Of a DNA stretch of 32,890 nt, positions 7,271 through 15,399 are shown piece after piece. Source of the DNA: Nocardioidaceae bacterium. GTDB lineage: Bacteria > Actinomycetota > Actinomycetes > Propionibacteriales > Nocardioidaceae. The notes under the pieces are model-generated. The model worked only from the letters and a program-made list of their open reading frames with translations. It was not told the DNA's origin and searched no databases. The DNA lies in NCBI GenBank assembly GCA_013696975.1, contig JACCXO010000048.1, positions 1-32,890 on the forward strand, given 5' to 3'. Position 1 is the stretch's first letter; each line of letters opens with the position of its first letter. The translations under genes and the position numbers were made by a program.

Positions 7271-9748
7271 ATGCGCAGCCTGACAATGAGCGAAGCCAGC
7301 ACTCGAGCCGCCTCGATCCGGGTGATGTCGTACGACGTACAGCTTGACCTGACACAGGCCGACGAGCGGTTCGGATCGAGCTGCGTCATCGAGTTCGCAA
7401 GCCTGGACGGACAGGACACGTTCGTCGATATAAAACCCGCCGTGCTCCATCACGTCCAGCTCAACGGCCAGCAGCAAGAGGTCGAGTCGCTGCTCGATGG
7501 GCGACTCCACCTTGCCGGACTGCAAGGAGACAACACGTTGGTGGTCGAGGCGGCCATGGCTTACTCGCACGACGGCGAGGGGCTGCACCGGTCGGTCGAT
7601 CCCGAAGACGGCCTGACCTACCTGTACGGGATGTCGTTTCTCCCGGCCGCGCCACGCATCTTCGCCTGCTTCGACCAGCCAGACCTGAAAGCGCCATACC
7701 GGATAAGCGTCAAGGCACCGACCGACTGGGTGGTGCTCGGCAACGCTCATGCCACCCAGACCGCGCCGGGCAACTGGGAGTTGGCCGTTTCCCAGCCACT
7801 CGCCACCTACTTCACCACTGTCGTCGCGGGGCCCTACCACTCGGTGACCACGAGCCATGACGGGATCGCGCTGGGGTTGCATTGCCGGCAGTCCCTAGCG
7901 CCGCACCTCGACAAGGACGCCGAGGAGATGTTCACCGTCACCCGTCAGTGCTTCGACGAGTACCACCGACTCTTCGGCATCCGCTACCCGTTCGGCGACT
8001 ACCACCAGGTCTTCGTGCCCGAGTTCAACGCGGGTGCCATGGAGAACCCCGGTTGCGTCACCTTCAGGGACGAGCTCATATTCAAGGCCCAGGCCACCTC
8101 CGCACTGCGCACCAGCAGAGCCAACGTCATCGCCCATGAGATGGCGCACCAGTGGTTCGGCAACCTCGTCACCATGCGCTGGTGGGACGACCTTTGGCTC
8201 AACGAGTCCTTCGCCGAATACATGGCTTATCGGGTGACGACCGACGTGACCGGTTTCGACGACGCTTGGGTCGAGTTCGCGCTCTCCCGCAAGGCCTGGG
8301 GCATGGCGGCCGACCAGCGCATGTCGACGCACCCCATCGCCGGCAACGGCGCCTCTGACGCGGAGCAGGCACTCAGCAGTTTCGACGGCATCTCCTATAC
8401 CAAGGGTGCCTCGGCGCTGCGGCAGCTCAACTCCTACCTAGGTGACGAGGCCTTCCTCGCAGGTGTGGTCGACCATCTCCAACGAAACTCCTACGGCAAT
8501 GCGACCCTCGCTGACCTGCTCGACTCGTGGCAGCGACACTCTGACAAAGATGTGACCGCGTGGGCTGACGCCTGGTTGCGGACGTCGGGCATCGACACGT
8601 TGTCCGTCGCGGCCCCCCCGGCGGGCGAGCCGGTGATCGAACGCCACAACGGCTCCCCGCATCACGTCTCCAGGCCACACGCCATCACGGTGTCCTCGTA
8701 TGGCGCGGACGGGTCCGGCGAGGCCACTCCCCTGGTGCTGAGTGGTTCGGCCACCCCGGTCTCCCTGACGTCGTACGACGGATCCGGCCTGGTGCTTCCT
8801 GACTCTGGCGACGAGAGCTGGGTCAAGGTGCGCTTGGACCCCGCCACGCTCGATCGGGTGCCGGAAGCGCTGCGGTCCATCGACGATGCCGTCTCACGAG
8901 CTGTGCTCTGGGGCTCGCTGCGGGAGGGGCTCCGTGACGGGGAGCTGGCTCCGCGGCGCTATCTCGAGATTCTCGGAGCTGCGCTTCCTGCCGAGGACGA
9001 CCTCGCGATCGACGCGGTATTGAATGGCGCGGTGTCGTACGTCGGCACTTTCCTCCCCCACCTGAGCGCCGCTGAGCATCTCGCCTCGGTCGCGAGCGCC
9101 ATCCTCCACGTGTCGCAACCTGGCAGCAATCGGCAGCTGGTCGCCGCTCGGGCACTCATCAAGCTCACAGCCGATCACGACCTGCTGCGCAAGTGGCGCG
9201 ACGGTGAGAGCCCAGCTGGGCTGGTCGCCGATGAAGACCTGCACTGGCGACTCACGTCGGCCTTGTGCGCGGCCGGGCAGCTCGGGGTCGACGACATCGC
9301 GGTCGAGATGCAACGAGACCCGTCGTCGCAAGGAGCACTGCGCGCGCTCGAGTGCCGTGCCTCGTTGCCCGACGCCGCCACCAAGGCAGAGGTCTGGCAG
9401 GCGATCGTGTCCGATGCATCGTTGAGCAACTACTCGCTTTACGCGCTGGCTGACAACTTCTTCCGACCGGACCAGCTCGAGCTCACCGCTGAATACGTCC
9501 CCCGCTACTTCGACGAGCTGCCCCGCGGCGCAGCGCTCCGCACGGGTTGGGTCGTCGAGCGGGTGGCCCACTTCGCCTATCCCCGCTATACCGTCAATCA
9601 CGAAGCCGTGCTGTTGGCCGAGGAATGCCTGGCGCACAGCCAGCTCGACCCTGGAACTCGTCACTCGATCAGCGACAACCTCGACGATCTACGCCGTTCA
9701 CTCGTGATTCGAGAGCGCTTCCTCGACAGAGCCGACCGCTCTGCCTGA
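7271..9748 (+). CDS. pepN: Aminopeptidase N (M1 family zinc metallopeptidase)
   Basis: The 825-residue product is a full-length actinobacterial PepN. The exopeptidase motif GAMEN is at residues 255-259, the zinc motif HEMAHQW at 289-295 (His289, His293), and the third ligand Glu312 in WLNESFAEY. The N-terminal domain begins SYDVQLDLTQADERF, and the C-terminal ERAP1-like helical domain follows from about residue 520. The enzyme removes N-terminal residues from peptides in the cytoplasm; no signal peptide is present. The ORF track starts at 6176, but everything before 7271 is antisense to the ABC ATPase. ATG 7271 is chosen because homology begins there and TACAGT is 6 bases upstream; ATG 7286 is the alternative. 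Confidence 0.95.
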   Translation: MRSLTMSEASTRAASIRVMSYDVQLDLTQADERFGSSCVIEFASLDGQDTFVDIKPAVLHHVQLNGQQQEVESLLDGRLHLAGLQGDNTLVVEAAMAYSHDGEGLHRSVDPEDGLTYLYGMSFLPAAPRIFACFDQPDLKAPYRISVKAPTDWVVLGNAHATQTAPGNWELAVSQPLATYFTTVVAGPYHSVTTSHDGIALGLHCRQSLAPHLDKDAEEMFTVTRQCFDEYHRLFGIRYPFGDYHQVFVPEFNAGAMENPGCVTFRDELIFKAQATSALRTSRANVIAHEMAHQWFGNLVTMRWWDDLWLNESFAEYMAYRVTTDVTGFDDAWVEFALSRKAWGMAADQRMSTHPIAGNGASDAEQALSSFDGISYTKGASALRQLNSYLGDEAFLAGVVDHLQRNSYGNATLADLLDSWQRHSDKDVTAWADAWLRTSGIDTLSVAAPPAGEPVIERHNGSPHHVSRPHAITVSSYGADGSGEATPLVLSGSATPVSLTSYDGSGLVLPDSGDESWVKVRLDPATLDRVPEALRSIDDAVSRAVLWGSLREGLRDGELAPRRYLEILGAALPAEDDLAIDAVLNGAVSYVGTFLPHLSAAEHLASVASAILHVSQPGSNRQLVAARALIKLTADHDLLRKWRDGESPAGLVADEDLHWRLTSALCAAGQLGVDDIAVEMQRDPSSQGALRALECRASLPDAATKAEVWQAIVSDASLSNYSLYALADNFFRPDQLELTAEYVPRYFDELPRGAALRTGWVVERVAHFAYPRYTVNHEAVLLAEECLAHSQLDPGTRHSISDNLDDLRRSLVIRERFLDRADRSA

Positions 9749-9802
9749 GCCGACCCGTGCTCCGAGCCGACCGTGCTCCGAGCCGACCGTGCTCCGAGCC
9801 GA
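9747..9802. repeat. Short tandem repeat, 16-bp unit, about 3.4 copies
   Basis: GAGCCGACCGTGCTCC occurs twice exactly (9764-9779, 9780-9795), after a 17-bp copy with one extra C (9747-9763), and is followed by a 7-base partial copy. The array begins at the pepN stop codon, and a degenerate copy lies just inside the pepN 3' end (about 9728-9742). It occupies the gap before fdhD. Confidence 0.9.
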
Positions 9803-9841
9803 TCAGCATGACGCTCGAGCCTCGACGGTCGGCTGGCCGAC

Positions 9842-9847
9842 TAGCAT
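9842..9847 (+). promoter_or_regulatory. -10 hexamer of fdhD (leaderless type)
   Basis: TAGCAT lies 6 bases before GTG 9854. GGGAA in the spacer is too close to act as a normal ribosome site. Confidence 0.4.
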
Positions 9848-9853
9848 CGGGAA

Positions 9854-10702
9854 GTGAGCAAGTCCAAACGGCCGGGCTCCACCATGCGACGCAACGTGGT
9901 CGAGGTGCTCGGCGGTGAGCAGCGCGCGCGCCCAGACTCCCTGGTCACGGAGGAACCTCTCGAGATCAGGCTGAGCTGGCCCGGGAACCCAGCCGCCAGA
10001 GTGGCGGTGGTCATGCGCACGCCTGGCGCCGACTTCGACCTGGCGGCCGGGTTCTTGCTCAGCGAAGGCGTGGTCAGCCTCGGTCAGCGACCTCGTACCG
10101 TCGCGTATTGCGTTGACCGGGCACTGTCTCAACCGCAGCAGTTCAACGTCGTGACGGTCGACATCGACCAGCCGCCGCTGCGGCATCCGGCCAGCCGCGC
10201 GACGAGCGTGTCGTCAGCCTGCGGCGTCTGCGGCGTGGACAGCCTCGACGAGGTCTTCACACCCCACCAGCAGCCGATGGCGGTGCGGGAGGCCGTGGAC
10301 CCAGCCGTCATACTCACGCTGCCGGAGCAGCTGCGTGCGGGCCAGCGGTTGTTCGGTCTGACCGGCTCCATCCACGCCGCGGCCGTGTTCGGTTTCGACG
10401 GCAATCTGGTTGTGACCCGCGAAGATATCGGTCGGCACAACTGTGTCGACAAGGTCGTCGGGTCGCGACAGCTCGGTGGGAGTGACTTCGGCGAGTCGTC
10501 GATCCTGTGTGTCAGCGGGCGACTCGGCTTCGACATCATCACCAAGGCCAGTGCTGGGCGTATCGCGGTCGTCGTTGCCGTGGGCGGACCTTCCAGTCTG
10601 GCGGTCGAGTTGGCAGACCGGGCGGGGATCACCCTGTGCGGCTTCACGCGTGGCAATCGGTTCGTGATCTACAGCCATCCGGAGCGTGTCCGCGGCGGGT
10701 GA
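9854..10702 (+). CDS. fdhD: FdhD, sulfurtransferase for formate dehydrogenase maturation
   Basis: The 282-residue protein carries the family signatures EEPLEIRLSW, TPGADFDLAAGFLLSEG, the CxxC at residues 123-126 (SACGVCGVDS) and VTREDIGRHNCVDKV. FdhD moves sulfur from IscS to the molybdenum cofactor before it is inserted into formate dehydrogenase, using the CxxC loop. No formate dehydrogenase or Mo-cofactor gene is next to it, so its client is elsewhere in the genome. Starts: GTG 9854 (leaderless-type hexamer upstream) or ATG 9884, where family homology begins (RRNVVEVLGG). Confidence 0.93.
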   Translation: MSKSKRPGSTMRRNVVEVLGGEQRARPDSLVTEEPLEIRLSWPGNPAARVAVVMRTPGADFDLAAGFLLSEGVVSLGQRPRTVAYCVDRALSQPQQFNVVTVDIDQPPLRHPASRATSVSSACGVCGVDSLDEVFTPHQQPMAVREAVDPAVILTLPEQLRAGQRLFGLTGSIHAAAVFGFDGNLVVTREDIGRHNCVDKVVGSRQLGGSDFGESSILCVSGRLGFDIITKASAGRIAVVVAVGGPSSLAVELADRAGITLCGFTRGNRFVIYSHPERVRGG

Positions 10703-10769
10703 TGCCAGTCTTGTCGACGAATGCCCCGAGATCCGGCTCCCGGCGATGCACACTGGAGAGGTGAACCTC

Positions 10770-10997
10770 GTGATAGAAGCCCGCTGTGGGCACGTTCCTC
10801 GCTGTCCGGCGGCAGACAACCCCGCGCGCGAGGCGGCACGAACCGTGGCGACGCACCCCGAGCAGGGCTGGAGCCTGCTGTGCAACGGCGACTTGTTGTT
10901 CGACGACACAGGCGAGTTGCTTCCCAACGGTGGCGTCATCGCACCGCATCGACCAACCGACATGCACCCTGAGGTGTTCGGATCTCGCGCCCTCTGA
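10770..10997 (+). CDS. DUF5999-type small protein
   Basis: The 75-residue product reads CGHVPRCPAADNPAREAARTV, then HPEQGWSLLCNGDLLFDDTGELLP and IAPHRP. I recognise this as the DUF5999 family of small actinobacterial proteins, which has no known function; the paired cysteines near the N-terminus (CxxxxxC with a His) could bind a metal. The ORF track begins at 10686 inside the fdhD end. GTG 10770 is chosen because GGAGAGG lies 8 bases upstream and the family normally starts just before the CxH segment. ATG 10746 is an alternative. It is transcribed in the same direction as fdhD, 67 bp after it. Confidence 0.78.
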   Translation: MIEARCGHVPRCPAADNPAREAARTVATHPEQGWSLLCNGDLLFDDTGELLPNGGVIAPHRPTDMHPEVFGSRAL

Positions 10998-10998
10998 C

Positions 10999-11028
10999 CT
11001 GACCCGCTTGGGCACCCCTTGTTAGGCT
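10999..11028 (+). promoter_or_regulatory. Promoter of tldD-tldE (leaderless type)
   Basis: CTGACC (10999-11004), an 18-base spacer and TAGGCT (11023-11028) precede ATG 11036 by 7 bases. No Shine-Dalgarno is present. Confidence 0.5.
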
Positions 11029-11035
11029 GCGCGGC

Positions 11036-12550
11036 ATGGCGTCTGGCTCTGCGGTTGATCCTGAATTCCTTGCTCTTCCACTCGGCAAGCTGGCCGCCGC
11101 CGCGCTGGAGAGAGCCCGTGACTTCCACGCCGAGCATGCCGACTTCAGACTCGAAAGACTGCGTTCTCAAAGGTTGACGCTGCGAGATGGCCTTCTGTTG
11201 GACGCCTCCGAGGGAGACGACATCGGCTTCGCCGTCCGGGTGGTCATCGACGGCACCTGGGGTTTCGCCGCCGGCAACGGCCTGACGGTGGAAGAAGTGG
11301 TGCGAGTGACCGAGCAGGCGGTGCGAGTCGCCATGGTGGCCAAGCCGATCTCACTCGAACGGATCGCGCTCGCCGATGAACCGGTCTATCATGACGTCAC
11401 GTGGGTTTCCCCCTACGAGCTCGACCCCTTCGACATACCCGTTGCGGACAAGGTCGAGCTGCTGGGTGAGTGGAGTGCGCGTCTGCTCGCGGCACCTGCC
11501 GTCGACCATGTCTCCGCCGTCGCGTACCAAGTCCGCGAGAACAAGTTCTACGCAGACTCCGCCGGCACCACCACCACCCAGCAACGCGTGCGCATCCACC
11601 CGACTCTCGAGGCGTACGGCGGCGACTCCGCCAGCGGGATCTTCGACTCGATGCGGACCATCGCTCCCCCGGTCGGTCGCGGCTGGGAGTATCTCACCGG
11701 TCAGCACTACGACTGGGACAAGGAACTCTCAGCCCTGCCCGACCTGCTCGGCGAGAAGCTCCACGCGCCTTCGGTCGCGGGCGGCACCTACGACCTCGTG
11801 ATCGACCCGTCAAACCTTTGGCTCACCATCCACGAGAGCATCGGTCACGCCACGGAACTCGATCGCGCACTCGGCTACGAAGCCAATTACGCCGGGACAT
11901 CCTTTGCCGTTCTCGACGGGCTCGGGTCGCTCCAGTATGGATCGCCCCAACTCAACGTCACCGGGGACCGCACCACCCCGCACGGCTTGTCGACTATCGG
12001 TTTTGACGATGACGGGGTCGCCACCCAAGAGTGGGACATCATCAAGGACGGCGTGCTCGTCGGCTACCAAACCGATCGCCGGATGGCGCACCTGATGGGG
12101 TGGGGGCGGTCGAACGGTTGCGCCTTCGCCGACTCCGCTGGCCATGTGCCGATCCAGCGGATGGCCAACGTGTCCCTCCGACCGGCCGCCGCGGACACCT
12201 CGACCACCGATCTCATCTCTCAGGTCGATCGCGGTCTTTTCATCGTCGGTGACAAGTCGTGGAGCATCGATATGCAGCGCTACAACTTCCAGTTCACTGG
12301 GCAACGCTTCTATGAGATCTCTGCTGGTCAGCTGCGAGGTCAAGTGCGCGACGTCGCCTATCAAGCCACGACCACCGACTTCTGGGGCTCGATGGAGGCG
12401 GTGGGCGGACAGCAGACCTGGGTGCTGGGAGGCGCCTTCAACTGTGGCAAGGCACAACCTGGCCAAGTGGCGGCCGTGAGCCACGGTTGCCCGTCGGCGC
12501 TCTTCAGACAGATCAAAGTGCTCAACACCACCGCGGAGGGAGGTCACTGA
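11036..12550 (+). CDS. tldD: TldD metalloprotease subunit
   Basis: The 504-residue product is the catalytic TldD subunit. The zinc motif HExxxH is seen as HESIGH at residues 266-271, followed by ATELDRALGYEANYAGTSF. Conserved TldD segments GTTTTQQRVR and GDKSWSIDMQRYNFQF are also present. With TldE it forms a heterodimer that degrades unfolded peptides; in other bacteria it matures microcin B17 and processes CcdA. The length is close to E. coli TldD (about 480). It is followed after one base by tldE, and no RiPP precursor or cyclase gene is seen nearby, so a housekeeping role is more likely than a peptide-natural-product role. Confidence 0.93.
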   Translation: MASGSAVDPEFLALPLGKLAAAALERARDFHAEHADFRLERLRSQRLTLRDGLLLDASEGDDIGFAVRVVIDGTWGFAAGNGLTVEEVVRVTEQAVRVAMVAKPISLERIALADEPVYHDVTWVSPYELDPFDIPVADKVELLGEWSARLLAAPAVDHVSAVAYQVRENKFYADSAGTTTTQQRVRIHPTLEAYGGDSASGIFDSMRTIAPPVGRGWEYLTGQHYDWDKELSALPDLLGEKLHAPSVAGGTYDLVIDPSNLWLTIHESIGHATELDRALGYEANYAGTSFAVLDGLGSLQYGSPQLNVTGDRTTPHGLSTIGFDDDGVATQEWDIIKDGVLVGYQTDRRMAHLMGWGRSNGCAFADSAGHVPIQRMANVSLRPAAADTSTTDLISQVDRGLFIVGDKSWSIDMQRYNFQFTGQRFYEISAGQLRGQVRDVAYQATTTDFWGSMEAVGGQQTWVLGGAFNCGKAQPGQVAAVSHGCPSALFRQIKVLNTTAEGGH

Positions 12551-12551
12551 C

Positions 12552-13934
12552 ATGATCACTCCACAGGCACTTCTCGATGCCGCCCTCGAGAGCACCACCG
12601 CGGACCAGTGCATGGTGCTGCTCAGACACTCGTCCACGGCTAACCTGCGTTGGGCCAACAACACGCTGACGACCAACGGTGTGATGACAGACGTGCAGGC
12701 GACCGTGATCTCCGTTGTCGAAGGCTCACAGGGTGCTGCCGCAGGGGTGCTCACAAGGTCGGCGACGACCCCCAGCCAGATAACCATGTTGGTGTCTGCT
12801 GCCGACGAGGCGGCGCGCGCTGCGTCGCCTGCCGCCGACGGAGCACCTCTACCCGACAGTGCCGGACAAGGTGACTTCGACGAGACCGAGGCCAACACCG
12901 GGATCGACGTGTTCACCGACTTCGCCGAGCGGCTCGGCCAGGCGTTTGGTCGTGCCATCGCGACCCAGCAGCTGCTCTACGGATATGTCGAACACGACGT
13001 GACCACCACTTACCTTGCCAGCAGCACAGGCTTGCGGCTCCGCCACGAGCAGCCAACTGGTCACATCGGCATCACCCAGAAGCCCGGCGACTTGTCGACG
13101 TCAGCATGGGTCGGGCAAGCGGTCGAGCAGATCGACGAGATCGACGTCGAGGTCTTGACCGATGAGCTGACCAGACGGGTCGGCTGGGCCAAACGTCGAG
13201 TCGACCTGCCGGCTGGCCGCTACGAGACGATCTTGCCGCCAACCGCCATGGCCGACCTCGCCATCTACGCCTACTGGGTCTCCAGCGCCCGTGACGCACA
13301 CGAGGGCCAAACCGTCTTCAGCGACCCCGCTGGGGGCACACGCGTCGGACAGCGACTTGCCAAACCTGGTGTCCGCATGCATTCCGATCCGCACTTTGCT
13401 GGTCTCGCCGCTTGCCCGTTCGTGGTTGCGTCCTCATCCAGTTCGACGGAGAGCGTCTTCGACAACGGGCTGCCCCTAACGCCGACGGACTGGATCGGAG
13501 ATGGTGTCCTGAAGGCTCTTTCGACGTCTCGGCATACCGCCCGACTAACGGAACTCGCCGACAACCCCGCCATCGACAACCTGATCTTGTCGGTCGACGG
13601 GGGCTCGGGCAGTGTCGAGGATCTGGTAGCTGCCACCGACCGCGGCCTGTTGCTCACCTGCCTGTGGTACATCCGCGAGGTCGATCCGCACACCCTGCTG
13701 CTGACCGGACTCACCCGTGATGGTGTCTACCTCGTAGAGGGTGGCGAGGTGGTCGGTGCGGTCAACAACTTCCGCTTCAACGAGAGCCCAATCGACCTGC
13801 TGAGTCGTTTCGACGCGGCCGGTGAGACCGTGCGGTCCTTCTCGCGCGAATGGGGCGACTACTTCCCTCGTACGGCGACTCCCCCGCTGCGCATTCCCGA
13901 CTTCAACATGTCCACCGTGAGCCAGGCCAGCTAG
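12552..13934 (+). CDS. tldE: TldE/PmbA protease subunit
   Basis: The 460-residue partner of TldD shares its fold but lacks the HExxxH metal motif, as expected for TldE. Family segments include [16 protein letters not shown] near the N-terminus, [16 protein letters not shown] in the middle and the C-terminal [21 protein letters not shown]. It lines the proteolytic chamber. ATG 12552 follows the tldD stop directly and has GGGAGG 9 bases upstream inside tldD, so the two are translated from one message. Confidence 0.92.
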   Translation: MITPQALLDAALESTTADQCMVLLRHSSTANLRWANNTLTTNGVMTDVQATVISVVEGSQGAAAGVLTRSATTPSQITMLVSAADEAARAASPAADGAPLPDSAGQGDFDETEANTGIDVFTDFAERLGQAFGRAIATQQLLYGYVEHDVTTTYLASSTGLRLRHEQPTGHIGITQKPGDLSTSAWVGQAVEQIDEIDVEVLTDELTRRVGWAKRRVDLPAGRYETILPPTAMADLAIYAYWVSSARDAHEGQTVFSDPAGGTRVGQRLAKPGVRMHSDPHFAGLAACPFVVASSSSSTESVFDNGLPLTPTDWIGDGVLKALSTSRHTARLTELADNPAIDNLILSVDGGSGSVEDLVAATDRGLLLTCLWYIREVDPHTLLLTGLTRDGVYLVEGGEVVGAVNNFRFNESPIDLLSRFDAAGETVRSFSREWGDYFPRTATPPLRIPDFNMSTVSQAS

Positions 13935-14025
13935 GCTCCTGGGCGTAGCGCTCGTCGCGCAAAGATTGGTGTCTGACGTCGCCCGAGCCACGCCACACAC
14001 CGATCTTGATGCTCGGATCTTGCCG

Positions 14026-15399
14026 TCATGGGGCTGGCGCGCCGCCGGGGACAGGTGCGCTCGGGTCATAGGGCCGCCGGGTGTAGATGAAGGTGGCACA
14101 TTCCAGGTGATTCACTGTCCCGTCCGGCGAGCGCACGGCGGAAAGCGTCTCACCGGTGTGATACCCGCTGACACCCACGAACCGATCCGGCGCGACAGAG
14201 CGGTAGCGGTAGGGCGGCGTCCGACCGTTGTTCGGCGCCGCGGTTGCCAGCACGAGCTCATCGCCCTCGAAGGACAGCAGCAATGCGGTCTCTCCCCAGT
14301 GCCACAACCCGAGGATCTCCGAGACATGAGTGGATACCTGGGCAGCCGGCTGCCACTGCGCGGGCGAAGTGGGCTCGTGCCGTTCGAGCATCTCCAGCAG
14401 GTCAAGCGGCAACCCTTGGCAGCGCATGCCGGCGGTGCCGTTCGCCAGGCAGATCGCCGCGGTCCGTCTGTCCCGATCGACGAACAGACCAGCCAAGAAG
14501 CCTGGCATCGATCCACTGTGGCCGACCAGGGTCCGCTCCCCCGATTTCGCGAGCCGTAGACCCAGACCGTATCCGCCGGTCAGACCCTCCTCCGGGGTCC
14601 CGGACTGGACGGTGGCCATCTCATCCAGCGTCTCCGCTCGGATCACGTCGGGCAATGGCGCAACGAGGAAGGCGGCAAGACGAGCCAGGTCGTTCGTGGT
14701 ACTCCAGAGCTGGCCGGCTGGGGCCATCGACTGGGTATCGTGGCTTGGCTCATTGGTCAGGGCGTCGGCAAAGGCGGAGACGCTGAAACCATCGGCCGAC
14801 GGCGGTTCGGCGCAATAGCTGGTCCGCGTCATGCCCAACGGTCGCAACAGGTCCGTGTCCAGGGCCGCAAACCAACTGACACCGCGCTTGCGGGCGACGA
14901 CCTCTCCGAGCAGACCGAACGCCAGGTTGCTGTAGTGATGTCGCTGGGCCACCGACAGCGGAGCTTGACCGTCGTCTAGTCGGCTGGTGAGCTCGGCGAA
15001 AGACACACCGGGGCTGCGCTCCCACCACGACCCGGGAGGTTCAGCCGGGATGCCCGCGGCGTGCGCCAGCAGCTGGCGAATCGTGCGGTCCCCGTAGGCC
15101 ACTCCCGGCAGATGTTCACTCAATGGGTCGGCAAGGTCGAGGGTGCCAACGTCGCGCAGCTGCAGAACGAGCAAGGCTGTCAAGGTCTTGGTGATAGACC
15201 CGATGCGGTATTGCGTGTCGACATCTGGCAGGGTCATGTCCCCTCGGCGCACAGCAGTGCCACGGGCGCCCATCCACACCAGCTCACCGTCTCTGACCAG
15301 ACCCGCCACCAACGAGGGCAATCTCGCTGCTGACTGCTCGATCGCGACCAGGTGCCGCAAGTGCGCGGCGGTGCTCTCAAGCACGGCGTGAGCCGTCAT
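14026..15399 (-). CDS. Serine hydrolase, beta-lactamase class C fold
   Basis: The 457-residue product has the SxxK motif (GSITKTL, Ser68-Lys71) and a YxN motif (HHYSNLAF), with GHSGSMPGF probably in place of the KTG strand. A C-terminal lipocalin-like extension ([15 protein letters not shown]) is typical of the EstB/LpqF group of esterases and peptidases. There is no signal peptide, so it is unlikely to be a secreted antibiotic-degrading beta-lactamase; an esterase or D-amino-acid peptidase is more plausible. ATG 15399 overlaps the gcvP stop by four bases (ATGA), so it should be translated from the gcvP message and come under the glycine riboswitch. The ORF track's longer start at 15438 lies inside gcvP. 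Confidence 0.85.
   Translation of the reverse strand: MTAHAVLESTAAHLRHLVAIEQSAARLPSLVAGLVRDGELVWMGARGTAVRRGDMTLPDVDTQYRIGSITKTLTALLVLQLRDVGTLDLADPLSEHLPGVAYGDRTIRQLLAHAAGIPAEPPGSWWERSPGVSFAELTSRLDDGQAPLSVAQRHHYSNLAFGLLGEVVARKRGVSWFAALDTDLLRPLGMTRTSYCAEPPSADGFSVSAFADALTNEPSHDTQSMAPAGQLWSTTNDLARLAAFLVAPLPDVIRAETLDEMATVQSGTPEEGLTGGYGLGLRLAKSGERTLVGHSGSMPGFLAGLFVDRDRRTAAICLANGTAGMRCQGLPLDLLEMLERHEPTSPAQWQPAAQVSTHVSEILGLWHWGETALLLSFEGDELVLATAAPNNGRTPPYRYRSVAPDRFVGVSGYHTGETLSAVRSPDGTVNHLECATFIYTRRPYDPSAPVPGGAPAP

Noticed and set aside
9747-9802. Possible CRISPR array
   Set aside because: Units are contiguous without spacers and too short; it is a simple tandem repeat.
10214-11170. 318-aa minus-strand ORF
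   Set aside because: Crosses fdhD, the DUF5999 gene and the tldD promoter on the other strand; no recognisable motif.
11036-13934. RiPP biosynthetic cluster around TldD/TldE
   Set aside because: No precursor peptide, cyclase or dedicated exporter next to the pair; tldDE alone is common as housekeeping.
14026-15399. Secreted antibiotic-resistance beta-lactamase
   Set aside because: No signal peptide, a lipocalin-like extension and coupling to gcvP point to a cytoplasmic esterase or peptidase.
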